Positions 17,167 to 27,377 are shown, numbered from the stretch's first letter. The stretch is 64,000 nucleotides of DNA from Anaeromyxobacter sp. Fw109-5 (GCF_000017505.1 NC_009675.1:124001-188000), one strand, 5' to 3'. Notes: generated from the sequence alone by a model not told the origin. A program made the numbers and translations.

Positions 17167-17472
17167 CTACTTGCTCGACGCCTCCTGCGCGGCGGGCTTG
17201 CGGGAGGCGAGGCTGGTCAGCGCGCCCACGCCCGCGCCGGCGGCGGCGCCCATCACGGCGAACAGCGACCCGACCCCGGCGACGCCGAGCACGATCCCGA
17301 ACACGATGAGCCCGCGGACGAGGAACGTCGCCTGGAGCGGCGTGCCGAAGATGCCGCCCGCGAGCAGCACGCCGGCGTAGCCGCCGTACAGCATGGCCGG
17401 GAGGAGCGCGACGGCGAGGAAGAGGGCGAGGCCGATGCCGGCGCCGATGAGGGAGGGGGTCTTGCTCTGCAT
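17167..17472 (-). CDS. Small hypothetical membrane protein
   Basis: 101 residues with a short polar N-terminus and two long hydrophobic, Gly/Ala-rich stretches (about residues 8-45 and 50-87), each perhaps one or two helices. The tail is Lys/Ser-rich. No family is recognised. ATG 17472 has AGGAGA 7 nt upstream, one of the better Shine-Dalgarno sites here. The 235-bp gap upstream of it (17473-17707) shows no gene or clear signal. Confidence 0.65.
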   Translation of the reverse strand: MQSKTPSLIGAGIGLALFLAVALLPAMLYGGYAGVLLAGGIFGTPLQATFLVRGLIVFGIVLGVAGVGSLFAVMGAAAGAGVGALTSLASRKPAAQEASSK

Positions 17473-17707
17473 CTCGGTTCTCCTGGTTGGCTGCGGTCTG
17501 AAAGGTCCCGGCGATCCGCACCGCATCGCGTCCGCCGTGCCCGCTCCCCACTGCACGACCGTTGCCAGGATCGCGGCGCCTCGTGTCGCGGGCTTGCGCG
17601 ATCGGTCGTCGGGAACTCCCGACACCCCGCCGGAGGGCGACGACATCGCGCCGAGCGCTCCACATCGCCGCGCGGCGCGGGGGGACGGGCCGAAGGGCGC
17701 CGTGGGG

Positions 17708-19450
17708 TCAGGGGCGCGCGTCCACCCGAGTCACCGGGTAGGTGCGGTACGCCTCGTCCCAGGCCGGGTGGCGCCGGTAGAAGAAGTCGGTGCGCGCCTC
17801 GCGATCGGCGGCGAAGGCGGGATCGGCGAGCAGGCGTTCCCACTCGGCCCGCACGGCGGCGTCCTTCGCGAGCAGCTCCCGGGCGAACGGCTCGAGCACG
17901 TAGTCCTCGACGTACTCCTTGCGCTCGAACGCGGCGTTGAACGTCCCCCAGGCGAGGAGGGCGTCGGGGCCGGTGGGCTCGAGGAGGTGCGCGGCGAGGA
18001 GCGCCCGCGCCTGCGCGGCCGGGACGAAGAGCGCGCCCGGCCCGATCGCTCGCCGCTCGCGCGCCCAGGCCCCCTTCACGGCGAGCAGCTGGCGTCCCTC
18101 GAACGGCTCGGCGCGGAACCTCGCGTCCGCGGCGCGGAACACCTCGACCTCGCGCGCCGGCCGCGCCTGGCCGAGCCGCTCGAAGATCACGCCGTGCGTG
18201 GCGAGGGTCGAGGCCACCTGCTCGGCCCAGCCGGCCGGGACGATCCAGCCGCCCCGGGGCAGCACGGCCCTCACCGCCGGCCGGAGCTCCCCGAGGAACG
18301 GCACGCTCCAGAGCTCGGGGCGCGACTCGTCGTAGCGCGACACCTGCGCCCCGGTCACCACGGAGGGCTCCCGGACGTAGGCGTAGCCGCGGAACGCGAG
18401 CGTGGTGGCGGCGCCGGTCGGCTCGAAGGACAGGGCGACCTCTCGCCCGGCGAGGGCGGGCGCCTCGCGGTCCGCCCGGTCGGCGGCGGCGCGCCAGCGC
18501 GGGCCGTGCTCCGCGGCGAGCTCGAGCAGCGCGCGCAGGAAGGCGACGGCGCCCCTGACCCGCTCGCCGTACGGGCGCCAGGAGTGCGCCTCGAGCAGGA
18601 CGCCGAGCCGGTTCCGCGCCGCCCAGTACCCGTGCCCGAAGCGCGGCGGCGCCACGCCCGCCGCGAACCCGCTCGCCGGATCGCCGTCCTCGCGGAACGA
18701 CGGATAGAAGTCGAGCGGGAGGTGGCCCGCGGCCGTGAGCCGGGCGAGGAGGGCCGCCGAGAGCGCCGCGCCCTCGGGACGGAGCGCCTCGGCGTAGCCG
18801 AGGCGCGGCTCGACCATCACGGCCAGGTCGTGCTGGAACTGCGCGCCGTCCGTGACGTGCAGATCGGCGTAGACGATGGGGTCCCACTTGCGCAGGAGCC
18901 CCAGCATCGCGCGCGTCTCCGGCGCGTCCGCCTTCGCGTAGTCGCGGTTCAGGTTGAGGTTCGCGGCCGTGGCGCGCCAGCCGGCCTCGACGGGCCCGCG
19001 CTGGTTCGGGCGCTGCTGCGGCCCGAAGCGCTCGTGCCCGTCGGCGTTGAAGATCGGCACGAACACCGCGGTGACGCGCGAGAGCGGGCCGGCCTTCGCC
19101 GCGAGCAGCCCGCGCAGCGCGATGAAGCCCGCGTCCTTTCCGTCGAGCTCGCCGGCGTGGATCGCGCCCTGGAACAGCACCACCGGGCGCCTCCGCGCCC
19201 GGGCGGCGTGCGGGGTGAGGACGCCGTCCGCGCTGGCGACGAGCGCGACGAGCTGGCGCCGCTCCGGCGTCACCCCGAAGGAGACGCAGCGCGCGCGCCG
19301 CGGGAACGCCTTCGCGAAGGCGCGGCAGAGCCCGACCGCCTCGTCGTGCCGTCCGGTGCGCTCGAAGGCGGTGCGCTCCGCGGTGGTGGAGAGATCAGGT
19401 GCGGCGACGGTCAGGAGGGCGGCCGCGAGGGCCGCGGGGGCGATCGGCAT
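17708..19450 (-). CDS. M14 family zinc carboxypeptidase-like protein
   Basis: A 580-residue exported protein (signal peptide 1 to about 17). Zinc ligands His98 and Glu101 lie in GAIHAGELDGKD and a third His in YADLHVTDG. The substrate-binding segment LNLNRDYAKAD is present. It is longer than a typical M14 domain (about 300 residues). The C-terminal half carries a separate beta-rich region with no motif recognised. It probably trims peptides or peptidoglycan fragments in the envelope. ATG 19450 is supported by a TATGAT box 8 nt upstream that lies inside the end of the next gene. Confidence 0.85.
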   Translation of the reverse strand: MPIAPAALAAALLTVAAPDLSTTAERTAFERTGRHDEAVGLCRAFAKAFPRRARCVSFGVTPERRQLVALVASADGVLTPHAARARRRPVVLFQGAIHAGELDGKDAGFIALRGLLAAKAGPLSRVTAVFVPIFNADGHERFGPQQRPNQRGPVEAGWRATAANLNLNRDYAKADAPETRAMLGLLRKWDPIVYADLHVTDGAQFQHDLAVMVEPRLGYAEALRPEGAALSAALLARLTAAGHLPLDFYPSFREDGDPASGFAAGVAPPRFGHGYWAARNRLGVLLEAHSWRPYGERVRGAVAFLRALLELAAEHGPRWRAAADRADREAPALAGREVALSFEPTGAATTLAFRGYAYVREPSVVTGAQVSRYDESRPELWSVPFLGELRPAVRAVLPRGGWIVPAGWAEQVASTLATHGVIFERLGQARPAREVEVFRAADARFRAEPFEGRQLLAVKGAWARERRAIGPGALFVPAAQARALLAAHLLEPTGPDALLAWGTFNAAFERKEYVEDYVLEPFARELLAKDAAVRAEWERLLADPAFAADREARTDFFYRRHPAWDEAYRTYPVTRVDARP

Positions 19451-19458
19451 GCGCGCGC

Positions 19459-19464
19459 ATCATA
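19459..19464 (-). promoter_or_regulatory. -10 box of the M14 peptidase gene
   Basis: TATGAT (5 of 6 to TATAAT) on the minus strand, 8 nt before ATG 19450, overlapping the last codons of the upstream membrane protein gene. Predicts a leaderless transcript. Confidence 0.5.
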
Positions 19465-20239
19465 GCGGGCGCGGGGCGAGGTAGCCGGTGAGTGCGAGCG
19501 CGACCGCCGACAGCGCCTGGAGCGCGCCCGCCGCGCCGGCGGGGATGGGTCCGACGAGCACGATCCAGAGCGCCATCCCACCCGCCACCACCCCGAGGCT
19601 CGCGTGCACCCGCCGGCGCCGGGCGGCGCCCGGCGCGTCGGCGGCCCCCGCGGCGACCGGCATCCCCACCACCGCCGCGAACGTCGCCACGAACAGCCCG
19701 AAGCCGACGAGGGCGACCTCGCTGCGGGGCACGACGGCCGAGACGAGCACTCCGAAGGCGGCGGCGGCGAGCGCCGGCACGGACGCGAGCGCGAGTCCCA
19801 CCATGGCCCCGGCGGCGAGCCGCGCGAGGGATGCGGCGCGCGGGCGGCGCAGGGCGACCACCGTCGCGAGCGCGGCGAGCGCCACGGCGGCGCCCACCGC
19901 GGCACGCCGCGGGCTCCCGTGGAGCGGTCCCGCCACGCGCGCCGCCTCGGCCTCGGCCACCACGCGCTCCGGCCCGCGGTCCGCCTCCGCCAGCAGCGCC
20001 TCGCACTCCGCGACCGGCCGGCGCGCCGCGCACAGCGTGAGCGCCGCCTCGCGGCGTGGAGCGCAGTCGGTCCGCCCGCGCCCGGCGTGGAGGCACTCCG
20101 CGTACGCGACGCGGGCGCCGACGTCCCGCGCCGGCGCCGGCTCGGTCGACGCGGCGACGCCGAACGCGAAGGCGACGGCGACGAGGAGCCCGGCCGCGGC
20201 GAACGCGATCGGAGATCCCTCGAGCTCGAACGGTCCCAT
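19460..20239 (-). CDS. Hypothetical membrane protein with Cys-containing extracytoplasmic region
   Basis: 259 residues. TM1 at about 10-30, then a loop of about 85 residues with four cysteines (ECLHAGRGRTDC, LCAARRPVAEC) likely to form disulphides outside the cytoplasm. Four or five Ala/Gly/Val-rich helices follow to the C-terminus. No family recognised. ATG 20239 preferred over GTG 20245. It ends 9 nt before the M14 gene and may be co-transcribed with it. Confidence 0.6.
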   Translation of the reverse strand: MGPFELEGSPIAFAAAGLLVAVAFAFGVAASTEPAPARDVGARVAYAECLHAGRGRTDCAPRREAALTLCAARRPVAECEALLAEADRGPERVVAEAEAARVAGPLHGSPRRAAVGAAVALAALATVVALRRPRAASLARLAAGAMVGLALASVPALAAAAFGVLVSAVVPRSEVALVGFGLFVATFAAVVGMPVAAGAADAPGAARRRRVHASLGVVAGGMALWIVLVGPIPAGAAGALQALSAVALALTGYLAPRPL

Positions 20240-20302
20240 GCGCACAGGGGACCTAACGCCGACACGGCGCGCGCGCTGACGCCGGCGCGCGGTGGAGACG
20301 GC

Positions 20303-20336
20303 ACGACCGCCGCGAGCGCGAGGCCCGGGCGGTCGT
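20303..20336 (-). terminator. Hairpin after mreB
   Basis: ACGACCGCC (20303-20311) and GGCGGTCGT (20328-20336) are perfect 9-bp arms with a 16-nt loop, 31 nt past the mreB stop. No U-tract. Confidence 0.45.
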
Positions 20337-20367
20337 TGGGAGACGCGCGGCGGCCCGGTGCGGCGGC

Positions 20368-21456
<1,089 letters not shown>

Positions 21457-21473
21457 TTAGCGCGTTCGGGAGC

Positions 21474-23537
21474 TCAGCGCGCCTTCGCGGACACGTTCGC
21501 CGCGGGGGCGAGGTGCTCGTCGAGCCACCCGAGCACAACATCGTAGAACACTCTCGCATTCTTCGGCTTCGAGACCCAGTGTCCTTCGTCCGGGAAGACG
21601 AGAAGCTTCGAAGGGATCCCGCGCCGCTGCAGCGCCGTGAACGCGGCGTAGCCGTGGTCGACGGTGGTGCGGTAGTCGAGCTCGCCCACCGAGACGAGCG
21701 TCGGCGTCCGCCAGCGCTGCACGAAGCGGTGCGGCGAGAACTTCTGGTAGTCGGCCGGCTGGTCGAACGGCGTCCCCCCGAACTCCCACTCTGGGAACCA
21801 CAGCTCCTCGGTGCGATAGAAGAAGGCCTCGAGGTCGAAGATCCCCGCGTGCGACACGAGGCAGCGGAAGCGCTCCGTCTGGCCGTTCAGCCAGTGCACC
21901 ATGTAGCCGCCGTAGCTCGCGCCCGCTGCGCACATCCGCGCACCGTCCACCGCGCCTAGCGCGATGGCGGCATCGACGAGCGCCATCACGTCCTCGTAAG
22001 GCTTGCCGCCCCAGTCGCGCGAGACGGCGTCGACGTAGGCCTGCCCGTAGCCGGTCGAGCCGCGCGGGTTCGGCAGCACCACCGCGTACCCGCGCGCCGC
22101 GTACAGCATGGCGTTCCAGCGCGAGGTCCAGGCGTCGTTCCAGGCGCCCTGCGGCCCTCCGTGGACGAGCACCGCCGCCGGGTGACGCTGGCCGTCGCGG
22201 TGCTCGGCCGGGAGGACGATCCAGCCGAAGACCTTCGTGCCGTCCTTGGAGGTGGCCTCGAGGGGCCGCAGCGTGGGGCGCGCGATCCCCGCGAGGGCGT
22301 CGGCCGCGAGGCGCGTGCGCTCCGCCCAGCGGGCCTTGCCCGGCTTGCCCTCGAGCACCGCGATCTCCGGCGGCGCGGTGGTCCCGTCCACGAGCGCCGC
22401 GACGCGCGCCCCGTCGGCCGAGTACGAGACGGACTGCACGTTCACGCGCGGCCTGCCTGCGAGGGCGGGCGCGCCGGCGAGCTTCACGAGCTCCCCGCTC
22501 CGGACGTCCACCTCGTAGACCTCGTGGTAGCCGGAGGTGAGCGCGACGAAGCGCAGCGCCCCGCCCTTCCGCGCCCAGTGCAGGTCGCTCGCCGAGAGAT
22601 CCACGCCCGCGGTGAGATCGCGGGCGTCCTTCCCGTCGATCCCGGCGACCATCACGCGGACGCGGTCGGACTCGTAGCCGCCGCGCGCCTGCGACAGCCA
22701 GGCGAGCCGCTTGCCGTCGGGGGAGGGGCGCGGGCTCGCGTCCCAGCCCGGCCCGCTCGTAACGCGGCGGGCCTCGCCGCCCGCGAGCGGGACCGCGAAG
22801 ACGTCCGCGTTGGTGGAGGCCGCCTCGAGCGCGTCGTCGACGGCGGTGAAGTAGAGGGTCTTCCCGTCGGGGGAGACCGCGAGGTCGCCCGGGCCGCCGC
22901 GGACCGCGGGCGGAGCGTCGCGATCGCCGGGCGTGAGGTCCGAGGGCGCCCCGCCGTCGAGGGGAACCTTCAGCACGTGGGTGCGCAGCCGCTCGCGCCA
23001 CGCGTTCCAGTGGCGGAAGAGGAGGCGGGTCGCGACGCGCGGCTTGCCCTTCGCCTCGGCCTCCGCCTTGGCGTTGCAGCCGGCGTCGGCGCCGCAGCGC
23101 GGGTCCACGTCCGCGGTGACGAGGAGGGCGGCCCCGTCCGGCGTCCACGAGAGCTCGTTCGCGCCGCCGGGCAGCGCGCTCGCGACGCGGATCTGGCCCG
23201 AGGCGAGGTCGAGGACGTGCGCCTGGGGAGCGCCGCTCCGGGTCGAGACGAAGGCGAGCCGCTTCCCGTCCGGGGAGAAGCGCGGCGAGGAGATGCGCTC
23301 GTCACGATCGGTGAGCTGCCTGCTCGCTCCGCCCGCGGCGGGCGCCACGTACAGCGTGGAGACGATCCGATCGCCGGCGCCGGTGAGTCGCCCGACGGTG
23401 AAGGCGAGGAGGGTACCGTCCGGAGAGAGCTCCGGCGCGCCGACCCGCGGGAGCGCCACGAGGTCGTCCACCGTGAACGGCCGGGGCGCGGCCGCGGCCG
23501 CGGCCACGGCGAGCGCGGCGAGGGCGGAGGTGAGCAT
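21474..23537 (-). CDS. S9 family peptidase (prolyl oligopeptidase / acylaminoacyl type)
   Basis: 687 residues. Signal peptide 1 to about 17, a seven-bladed beta-propeller with repeated SPDGK motifs (PELSPDGTL, PRFSPDGKRL, AVSPDGKTL, PRPSPDGKRL) over about residues 30-430, then an alpha/beta hydrolase domain. Catalytic triad by motif: Ser541 in GASYGGYM, Asp621 in GELDYR, His653 in EGHWVS. It is probably periplasmic or secreted and cleaves short peptides, consistent with the several other peptidases in this window. A TAGAAG element 8 nt before the ATG may be its -10 box. Confidence 0.92.
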   Translation of the reverse strand: MLTSALAALAVAAAAAAPRPFTVDDLVALPRVGAPELSPDGTLLAFTVGRLTGAGDRIVSTLYVAPAAGGASRQLTDRDERISSPRFSPDGKRLAFVSTRSGAPQAHVLDLASGQIRVASALPGGANELSWTPDGAALLVTADVDPRCGADAGCNAKAEAEAKGKPRVATRLLFRHWNAWRERLRTHVLKVPLDGGAPSDLTPGDRDAPPAVRGGPGDLAVSPDGKTLYFTAVDDALEAASTNADVFAVPLAGGEARRVTSGPGWDASPRPSPDGKRLAWLSQARGGYESDRVRVMVAGIDGKDARDLTAGVDLSASDLHWARKGGALRFVALTSGYHEVYEVDVRSGELVKLAGAPALAGRPRVNVQSVSYSADGARVAALVDGTTAPPEIAVLEGKPGKARWAERTRLAADALAGIARPTLRPLEATSKDGTKVFGWIVLPAEHRDGQRHPAAVLVHGGPQGAWNDAWTSRWNAMLYAARGYAVVLPNPRGSTGYGQAYVDAVSRDWGGKPYEDVMALVDAAIALGAVDGARMCAAGASYGGYMVHWLNGQTERFRCLVSHAGIFDLEAFFYRTEELWFPEWEFGGTPFDQPADYQKFSPHRFVQRWRTPTLVSVGELDYRTTVDHGYAAFTALQRRGIPSKLLVFPDEGHWVSKPKNARVFYDVVLGWLDEHLAPAANVSAKAR

Positions 23538-23630
23538 GGAGCGCCCTTCTACCACGTGCGCCCGTCGCCTCGGAGAGGGCTCGGGGAGCTTTGCCGGGGC
23601 GCCGCCGCGCGCTACGCTCCGGCGCGAGCG

Positions 23631-25271
23631 ATGGCCCGTCGCAAGCCCGCCCCGGAGCCCCAAGCCTCCTGCGCCCGGTGCGGGCACCTCGCCGGTCCGC
23701 CGAGCGAGGCGGTGAACTTCTGCCCCGCCTGCGGAGCGCCGCTGCGCGCCGGAGCGCGCCGTCGCGGCGGTCGCGAGAAGGACGGCGTGGTGGCGGACCG
23801 GTACCGCCTCGTCGAGCTCCTCGGCGAGGGCGGGATGGGCCGGGTCTACAGGGCCGAGCACATCCGCATGGGCAAGGCGCTCGCGCTGAAGCTGCTGCGC
23901 GAGGACTTCGCGCGCGAGCCGGCCGCGGCCGAGCGGTTCCTCGCCGAGGCGCGCGCCGTGTCGCGCCTCTCGCACCCGCACACCATCGCGGTGTTCGACT
24001 TCGGCGAGGCGGGGCCGCGCGGCGGCCTCTACCTCGCCATGGAGTACGTGCCCGGGGAAGACCTCGCGGCCGTGCTGCGCGCGGGCGGGCCGCTGCCGGA
24101 GGCGCGCGCCCGCGAGCTGGGGCGGCAGATCCTGGGCTCCCTCGCCGAGGCGCACGAGGCGGGCGTGGTCCACCGCGACATGAAGCCCGGCAACGTGATG
24201 CTCATGCGGACCCGCTCGGGCGAGGACTTCGCGAAGGTGCTCGACTTCGGGATCGCGGCGCTCCGCGACGACCGCGCGGCCGGCGCGGGCGACGCCATCG
24301 TGGGGACTCCGGCGTACCTCGCGCCGGAGCAGGCGCGGGGCGCGGCGGTGGACGGCCGCACGGATCTGTACGCCCTCGGGTGCGTGCTCTACGAGCTCGT
24401 CTCCGGCAGGCCGCCGTTCGTGGCGCCGAGCCCGATGGCGGTCGTCTCCGCGCACCTCTCGCAGGAGCCGCCGGCCCTCGCGAAGCTGGTCCCGGGCGTG
24501 TCGCGCGCGTTCGCGGAGGTCGTGCACCGCGCGCTCGCGAAGCGTCCCGAGGACCGCTTCCCGAGCGCCGACGCCATGCGCGAGGCGCTCGTCGGGACGA
24601 GCGGGCGCGCCGGCCGTCGCGCGCGGCCTGGCGACGGGGAGCGCGACGCGGGGGGCGGCCTCGCCAGCCGCGCGGACTTCGACGCGCTCGCCGCCCGGAT
24701 CCTGCGCCCCGGCCGCGTGGTCCTGGCGCTCGCGGCCCTGGCGGTGCTCGGCGGGGCCGCCGTCGCGTGGCGGTGGGAGGACGTCCACGCGCTCCTCGCC
24801 GCCCGCGCGCCCGCCCTGGCAGCGGCGCTGCCCGCGGCGCTGCAGCCGGCGCCTCGCCTCGACGGCGCTCCGCAGGGGAGCTCGCACCCCTCGCCGGAGG
24901 GTGAACACGCCGTTTCCCCGGTCTCGCCGTCACCCACCCCGGCGGAGGAGGCTCCGCCGGACGTCGAGCCGGCCGGCGCCCCGCAGGCCGAGACGCCGCC
25001 GCCGGCCGCCGAGGCGGGCGCTGCAGCGCCGGATGACCCGTCGCAGGCGGCCGGAGGCGCCGAGCCGGACGCGGGCGCGCCCCAGCGCGAGGCGGCGCCC
25101 TCCTCCGAGCCGCTCGCCGAGGAGCCGGAGGCGCTCGGACCGGGCGCGCGGTCGGAGTCCGGCGACGAGGCGCTCCGCGAGGTGGTGGACGGCGAGGGCC
25201 GCTTCCGCCTCTCCTTCGAGCCGCGGCCCGAGGCGGCCCTGCCGCTCGTCGCGCCGTCCCCAGCGCCGTAG
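23631..25271 (+). CDS. Ser/Thr protein kinase with N-terminal zinc ribbon and one TM
   Basis: 546 residues. A zinc ribbon with Cys14, Cys17, Cys31 and Cys34, then a PknB-type kinase domain about 55-310 with the Gly loop (GEGGMGRVYRAE), Lys in LALKLL, catalytic HRDMKPGN and LDFGIAAL, and APEQARG in the activation segment. A TM helix lies at about 364-382. The extracytoplasmic tail of about 160 residues is almost wholly Pro/Ala/Glu. All catalytic residues are present, so it should be active. Such kinases are abundant in myxobacteria. ATG 23631 has no good Shine-Dalgarno; TACGCT lies 12 nt upstream. Confidence 0.92.
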   Translation: MARRKPAPEPQASCARCGHLAGPPSEAVNFCPACGAPLRAGARRRGGREKDGVVADRYRLVELLGEGGMGRVYRAEHIRMGKALALKLLREDFAREPAAAERFLAEARAVSRLSHPHTIAVFDFGEAGPRGGLYLAMEYVPGEDLAAVLRAGGPLPEARARELGRQILGSLAEAHEAGVVHRDMKPGNVMLMRTRSGEDFAKVLDFGIAALRDDRAAGAGDAIVGTPAYLAPEQARGAAVDGRTDLYALGCVLYELVSGRPPFVAPSPMAVVSAHLSQEPPALAKLVPGVSRAFAEVVHRALAKRPEDRFPSADAMREALVGTSGRAGRRARPGDGERDAGGGLASRADFDALAARILRPGRVVLALAALAVLGGAAVAWRWEDVHALLAARAPALAAALPAALQPAPRLDGAPQGSSHPSPEGEHAVSPVSPSPTPAEEAPPDVEPAGAPQAETPPPAAEAGAAAPDDPSQAAGGAEPDAGAPQREAAPSSEPLAEEPEALGPGARSESGDEALREVVDGEGRFRLSFEPRPEAALPLVAPSPAP

Positions 25272-25294
25272 GCGTGGGCTCCAGAAATGGAGAA

Positions 25295-25316
25295 GGCCGG
25301 CCCCGGAGGACCGGCC
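25295..25316. terminator. Hairpin shared by the kinase gene and the rpsF-rpsR-rplI operon
   Basis: Read on the minus strand, GGCCGGTCC (25316-25308), loop TCCG, GGGCCGGCC (25303-25295) forms a 9-bp stem with one G-U pair, followed by TTCT. It lies between convergent gene ends. Confidence 0.65.
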
Positions 25317-25344
25317 CTCGACTGTCGCAGGTCATACGAGGCGA

Positions 25345-25794
25345 CTAAGCGGCCTCGGCCTCGACCTTGACCTTCACCTTGCCGACCACCTCGCTGTGCA
25401 GCTTCACGGGGACCTCGAAGTCGCCCGTGGTCTTGATCGGCTCGGCGAGGTCGATCGCGCGGCGATCGATCTGCAGGCCGCGCGCGGCGAGGGCCTCGGC
25501 GACGTCCATCGCCGTGACCGAGCCGTAGAGCTTGTCCTGCTCGCCGACCTTGCGGCTGAGGGTGATGGGCGTCTCGGCGAGCCGCTTCGCCACGGCCTGC
25601 GCGCTCGCCTTCATCTTGGCGGCCTTGGCCGTCGCGATGGCCTTCTGGTGCTCGAGCTCGCGGACGTTCTTCGGGTTCGCGAGGACCGCGAGCCCGCGCG
25701 GGAGCAGGAAGTTCCGGCCGTAGCCGGGCTTCACGTCCACGAGCTCGCCGCCCTTGCCCAGGTTCTCGACGTCTTCACGGAGGATGAGCTTCAT
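25345..25794 (-). CDS. rplI: 50S ribosomal protein bL9
   Basis: 149 residues. N-terminal rRNA-binding domain [21 protein letters not shown] with [13 protein letters not shown], a connecting helix about 40-75, and a C-terminal domain ending in [10 protein letters not shown]. Full length. Last gene of the rpsF-rpsR-rplI operon, 10 nt after rpsR. Confidence 0.97.
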
Positions 25795-25804
25795 CTCGGC
25801 CTCC

Positions 25805-26236
25805 TTACATCCCGCCCACGGTGTAGGGCAGGATCGCGAGCATGCGGCCGCGCTTCACGGCGGTGGCCACCTCGCGCTGGTGCTTCGCGCAGTTCCCGCT
25901 GATCCGGCGGGGGATGATCTTGCCGCGCTCGGTCAGGAAGTACTTCATCTGCGACTGGTCCTTGTAGTCGACCTTCAGCGTCTTGTCGGCGCAGAACCGG
26001 CAGACCTTGCGGCGGCCGAAGCCGCGCCGCCCGCCCTCCTCGCCGCCGCGGTCGTCGCGATCGCCACGGTCCCCGCGGTCGCCGCCGCGGCCGCCGAAGC
26101 CGCCGCCGCCACCACCGCCGTACCCGCCGCCGCCGCCGCCACCGCCGCCGTAACCGCCGCCGCCGAAGCCACCACCGCTCCGGGGACCGCCGAACCCACC
26201 GCTGCTCTTCGGACCACCCATGTCAGGACGTGCCAT
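25805..26236 (-). CDS. rpsR: 30S ribosomal protein bS18 with Gly-rich N-terminal extension
   Basis: 143 residues, against about 75-90 for most bS18 proteins. Residues about 73-143 are a normal S18 core ([45 protein letters not shown]), including paired cysteines of the zinc-binding form. Residues 1 to about 70 are an extension dominated by Gly with Tyr/Phe (GGGGYGG-type repeats), then an Arg/Asp RGDRGDRDD stretch, resembling RGG-type RNA-binding tails. ATG 26236 lies 3 nt after rpsF. No internal start with a good ribosome-binding site would remove the extension. Confidence 0.93.
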
Positions 26237-26239
26237 GGC

Positions 26240-26692
26240 CTATTCCTCCGCCGCCTCGGGCGCCTCGGCCTCGAACGGCTCATCGCCGGGGGCGAACTCA
26301 CCGCGCTCCTCGCGCGGCTTCGGCTCGTCCTCGACCGCCTGGATCTTCACGTCGGGCTCGACCTGCCGGGCGTCGAAGTCCACGCCCTCGGCGAGCCGCA
26401 CCGACTGGAACTTCGAGACCTGGTCGATCATCTTCAGGTTGCGCTCGAGCTCCGCCACCAGGCCGGGCTGGCCGATGTACAGGCAGTGCATGTAGAGCGC
26501 CTTCGGGTTCTTGCCGACCGGGAACGCGGTCTTCCGCTTTCCCTGGTTCGTGAACCGGATGACCTTGCCGCCCTCGCGCGTCACCACGCCGCGCAGGCGC
26601 TCCTTGATCTCCTCCACCTGGTCGTCCGGCGTCTCCGCCTTGAGCAGGTAGATGGTCTCGTACTCGCGTACGAGCTTCCTCGTCTCCGCCAT
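26240..26692 (-). CDS. rpsF: 30S ribosomal protein bS6
   Basis: 150 residues. The ferredoxin-like S6 core occupies about 8-105 (YETIYLLKAETPDDQVEEI, RKTAFPVGKNPKALYMHCLY). The acidic tail of about 45 residues (EDEPKPREERGEFAPGDEP) is longer than in E. coli. First gene of the S6-S18-L9 operon. S6 binds S18 in the 30S platform. The GAGGGGAG Shine-Dalgarno lies in a possible repressive structure. Confidence 0.96.
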   Translation of the reverse strand: MAETRKLVREYETIYLLKAETPDDQVEEIKERLRGVVTREGGKVIRFTNQGKRKTAFPVGKNPKALYMHCLYIGQPGLVAELERNLKMIDQVSKFQSVRLAEGVDFDARQVEPDVKIQAVEDEPKPREERGEFAPGDEPFEAEAPEAAEE

Positions 26693-26696
26693 GTCG

Positions 26697-26739
26697 CTCC
26701 CCTCGGGTCTGAAAGCGGCGGTTCGCCCGCCGCGAGGAG
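26697..26739 (-). promoter_or_regulatory. rpsF leader stem-loop that can sequester the Shine-Dalgarno
   Basis: Minus strand: CTCCTC (26739-26734), then a 7-bp hairpin CCGCCGC region (26733-26727/26721-26715, loop of 5), then GAGGGGAG (26704-26697), the rpsF Shine-Dalgarno, which pairs with CTCCTC. This is a candidate translational autoregulation element; S6:S18 complexes are known to bind rpsF leaders in many bacteria, but whether it matches that published motif was not tested. Confidence 0.45.
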
Positions 26740-26798
26740 TCCGCTCTTCCGTTTCGCCCGCCCGGCCCCATGCCGGAGGACGAGTGCTGCAGCAGCTC

Positions 26799-27377
26799 TC
26801 AGCCAGCGGCGCTCGCGCGCCGGTTCACCTGGTTCATCGCCTTCGCCGCGCCCAGCTCGATCGCGAGCCGGGCCGCCTCGGTGGCGCGGACGAGGCACTC
26901 CTCGAGCGGCGCCTCGTCGGCCTTGGCGAAGCGGCCGAGCACGTAGTCGGCCGGATCCATCCGCGGCGGCGGCCGGCCCACCCCGACGCGCACGCGCGCG
27001 TAGTCGGGGCCGCCCACGTGGGCGTTCACGCTCTTCAGGCCGTTGTGGCCGCCGTGGCCGCCGCCGACCTTGAGCTGGACCCGGAACGGCTCGAGCTCGA
27101 GATCGTCGTGGACCACGACGAGGTCCTCGAGGCCGAGCTTCCAGAAGTGGAGCGCGGACCCGACGGACTCGCCGGAGTGGTTCATGTAGGTCTGGGGCTT
27201 CATGATCCAGACGCGCTCGCCGCCGGCCCGCCCCTCCGCGAGCTCGGAGGCGAACTTGCGGAGGGTGAACTCGGCCCGGAGGGCGAGCGCGAGCCGGTCG
27301 GCCACGAGGAAGCCGACGTTGTGGCGCGTGCGCGCGTACTCGGGGCCCGGGTTCCCAAGACCGACGACGAGCTTCAA
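26799..27377 (-). CDS. pth: Peptidyl-tRNA hydrolase
   Basis: 192 residues from TTG 27377. Rescues peptidyl-tRNA by cleaving the ester bond. The motifs [17 protein letters not shown] (catalytic His in the TRHN segment), [16 protein letters not shown] and [12 protein letters not shown] are all present. The unusual TTG start is fixed because the protein must begin K-L-V-V-G-L-G-N and the bL25 stop lies only 8 nt upstream, with GGGG as a weak Shine-Dalgarno. It is downstream of rplY, as in many bacteria. Confidence 0.95.

Noticed and set aside
14267-17380. A frame open for about 1000 codons on the plus strand, opposite the cytochrome genes
   Set aside because: It is antisense to genes with 19 CxxCH motifs, and its composition is Arg/Gly/Ala-rich with no domain. 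Long open antisense frames are expected at this GC content.
26060-26215. Repetitive sequence resembling a small repeat array
   Set aside because: It encodes the in-frame Gly-rich tail of S18. There are no unique spacers and no cas genes, so it is not a CRISPR array.
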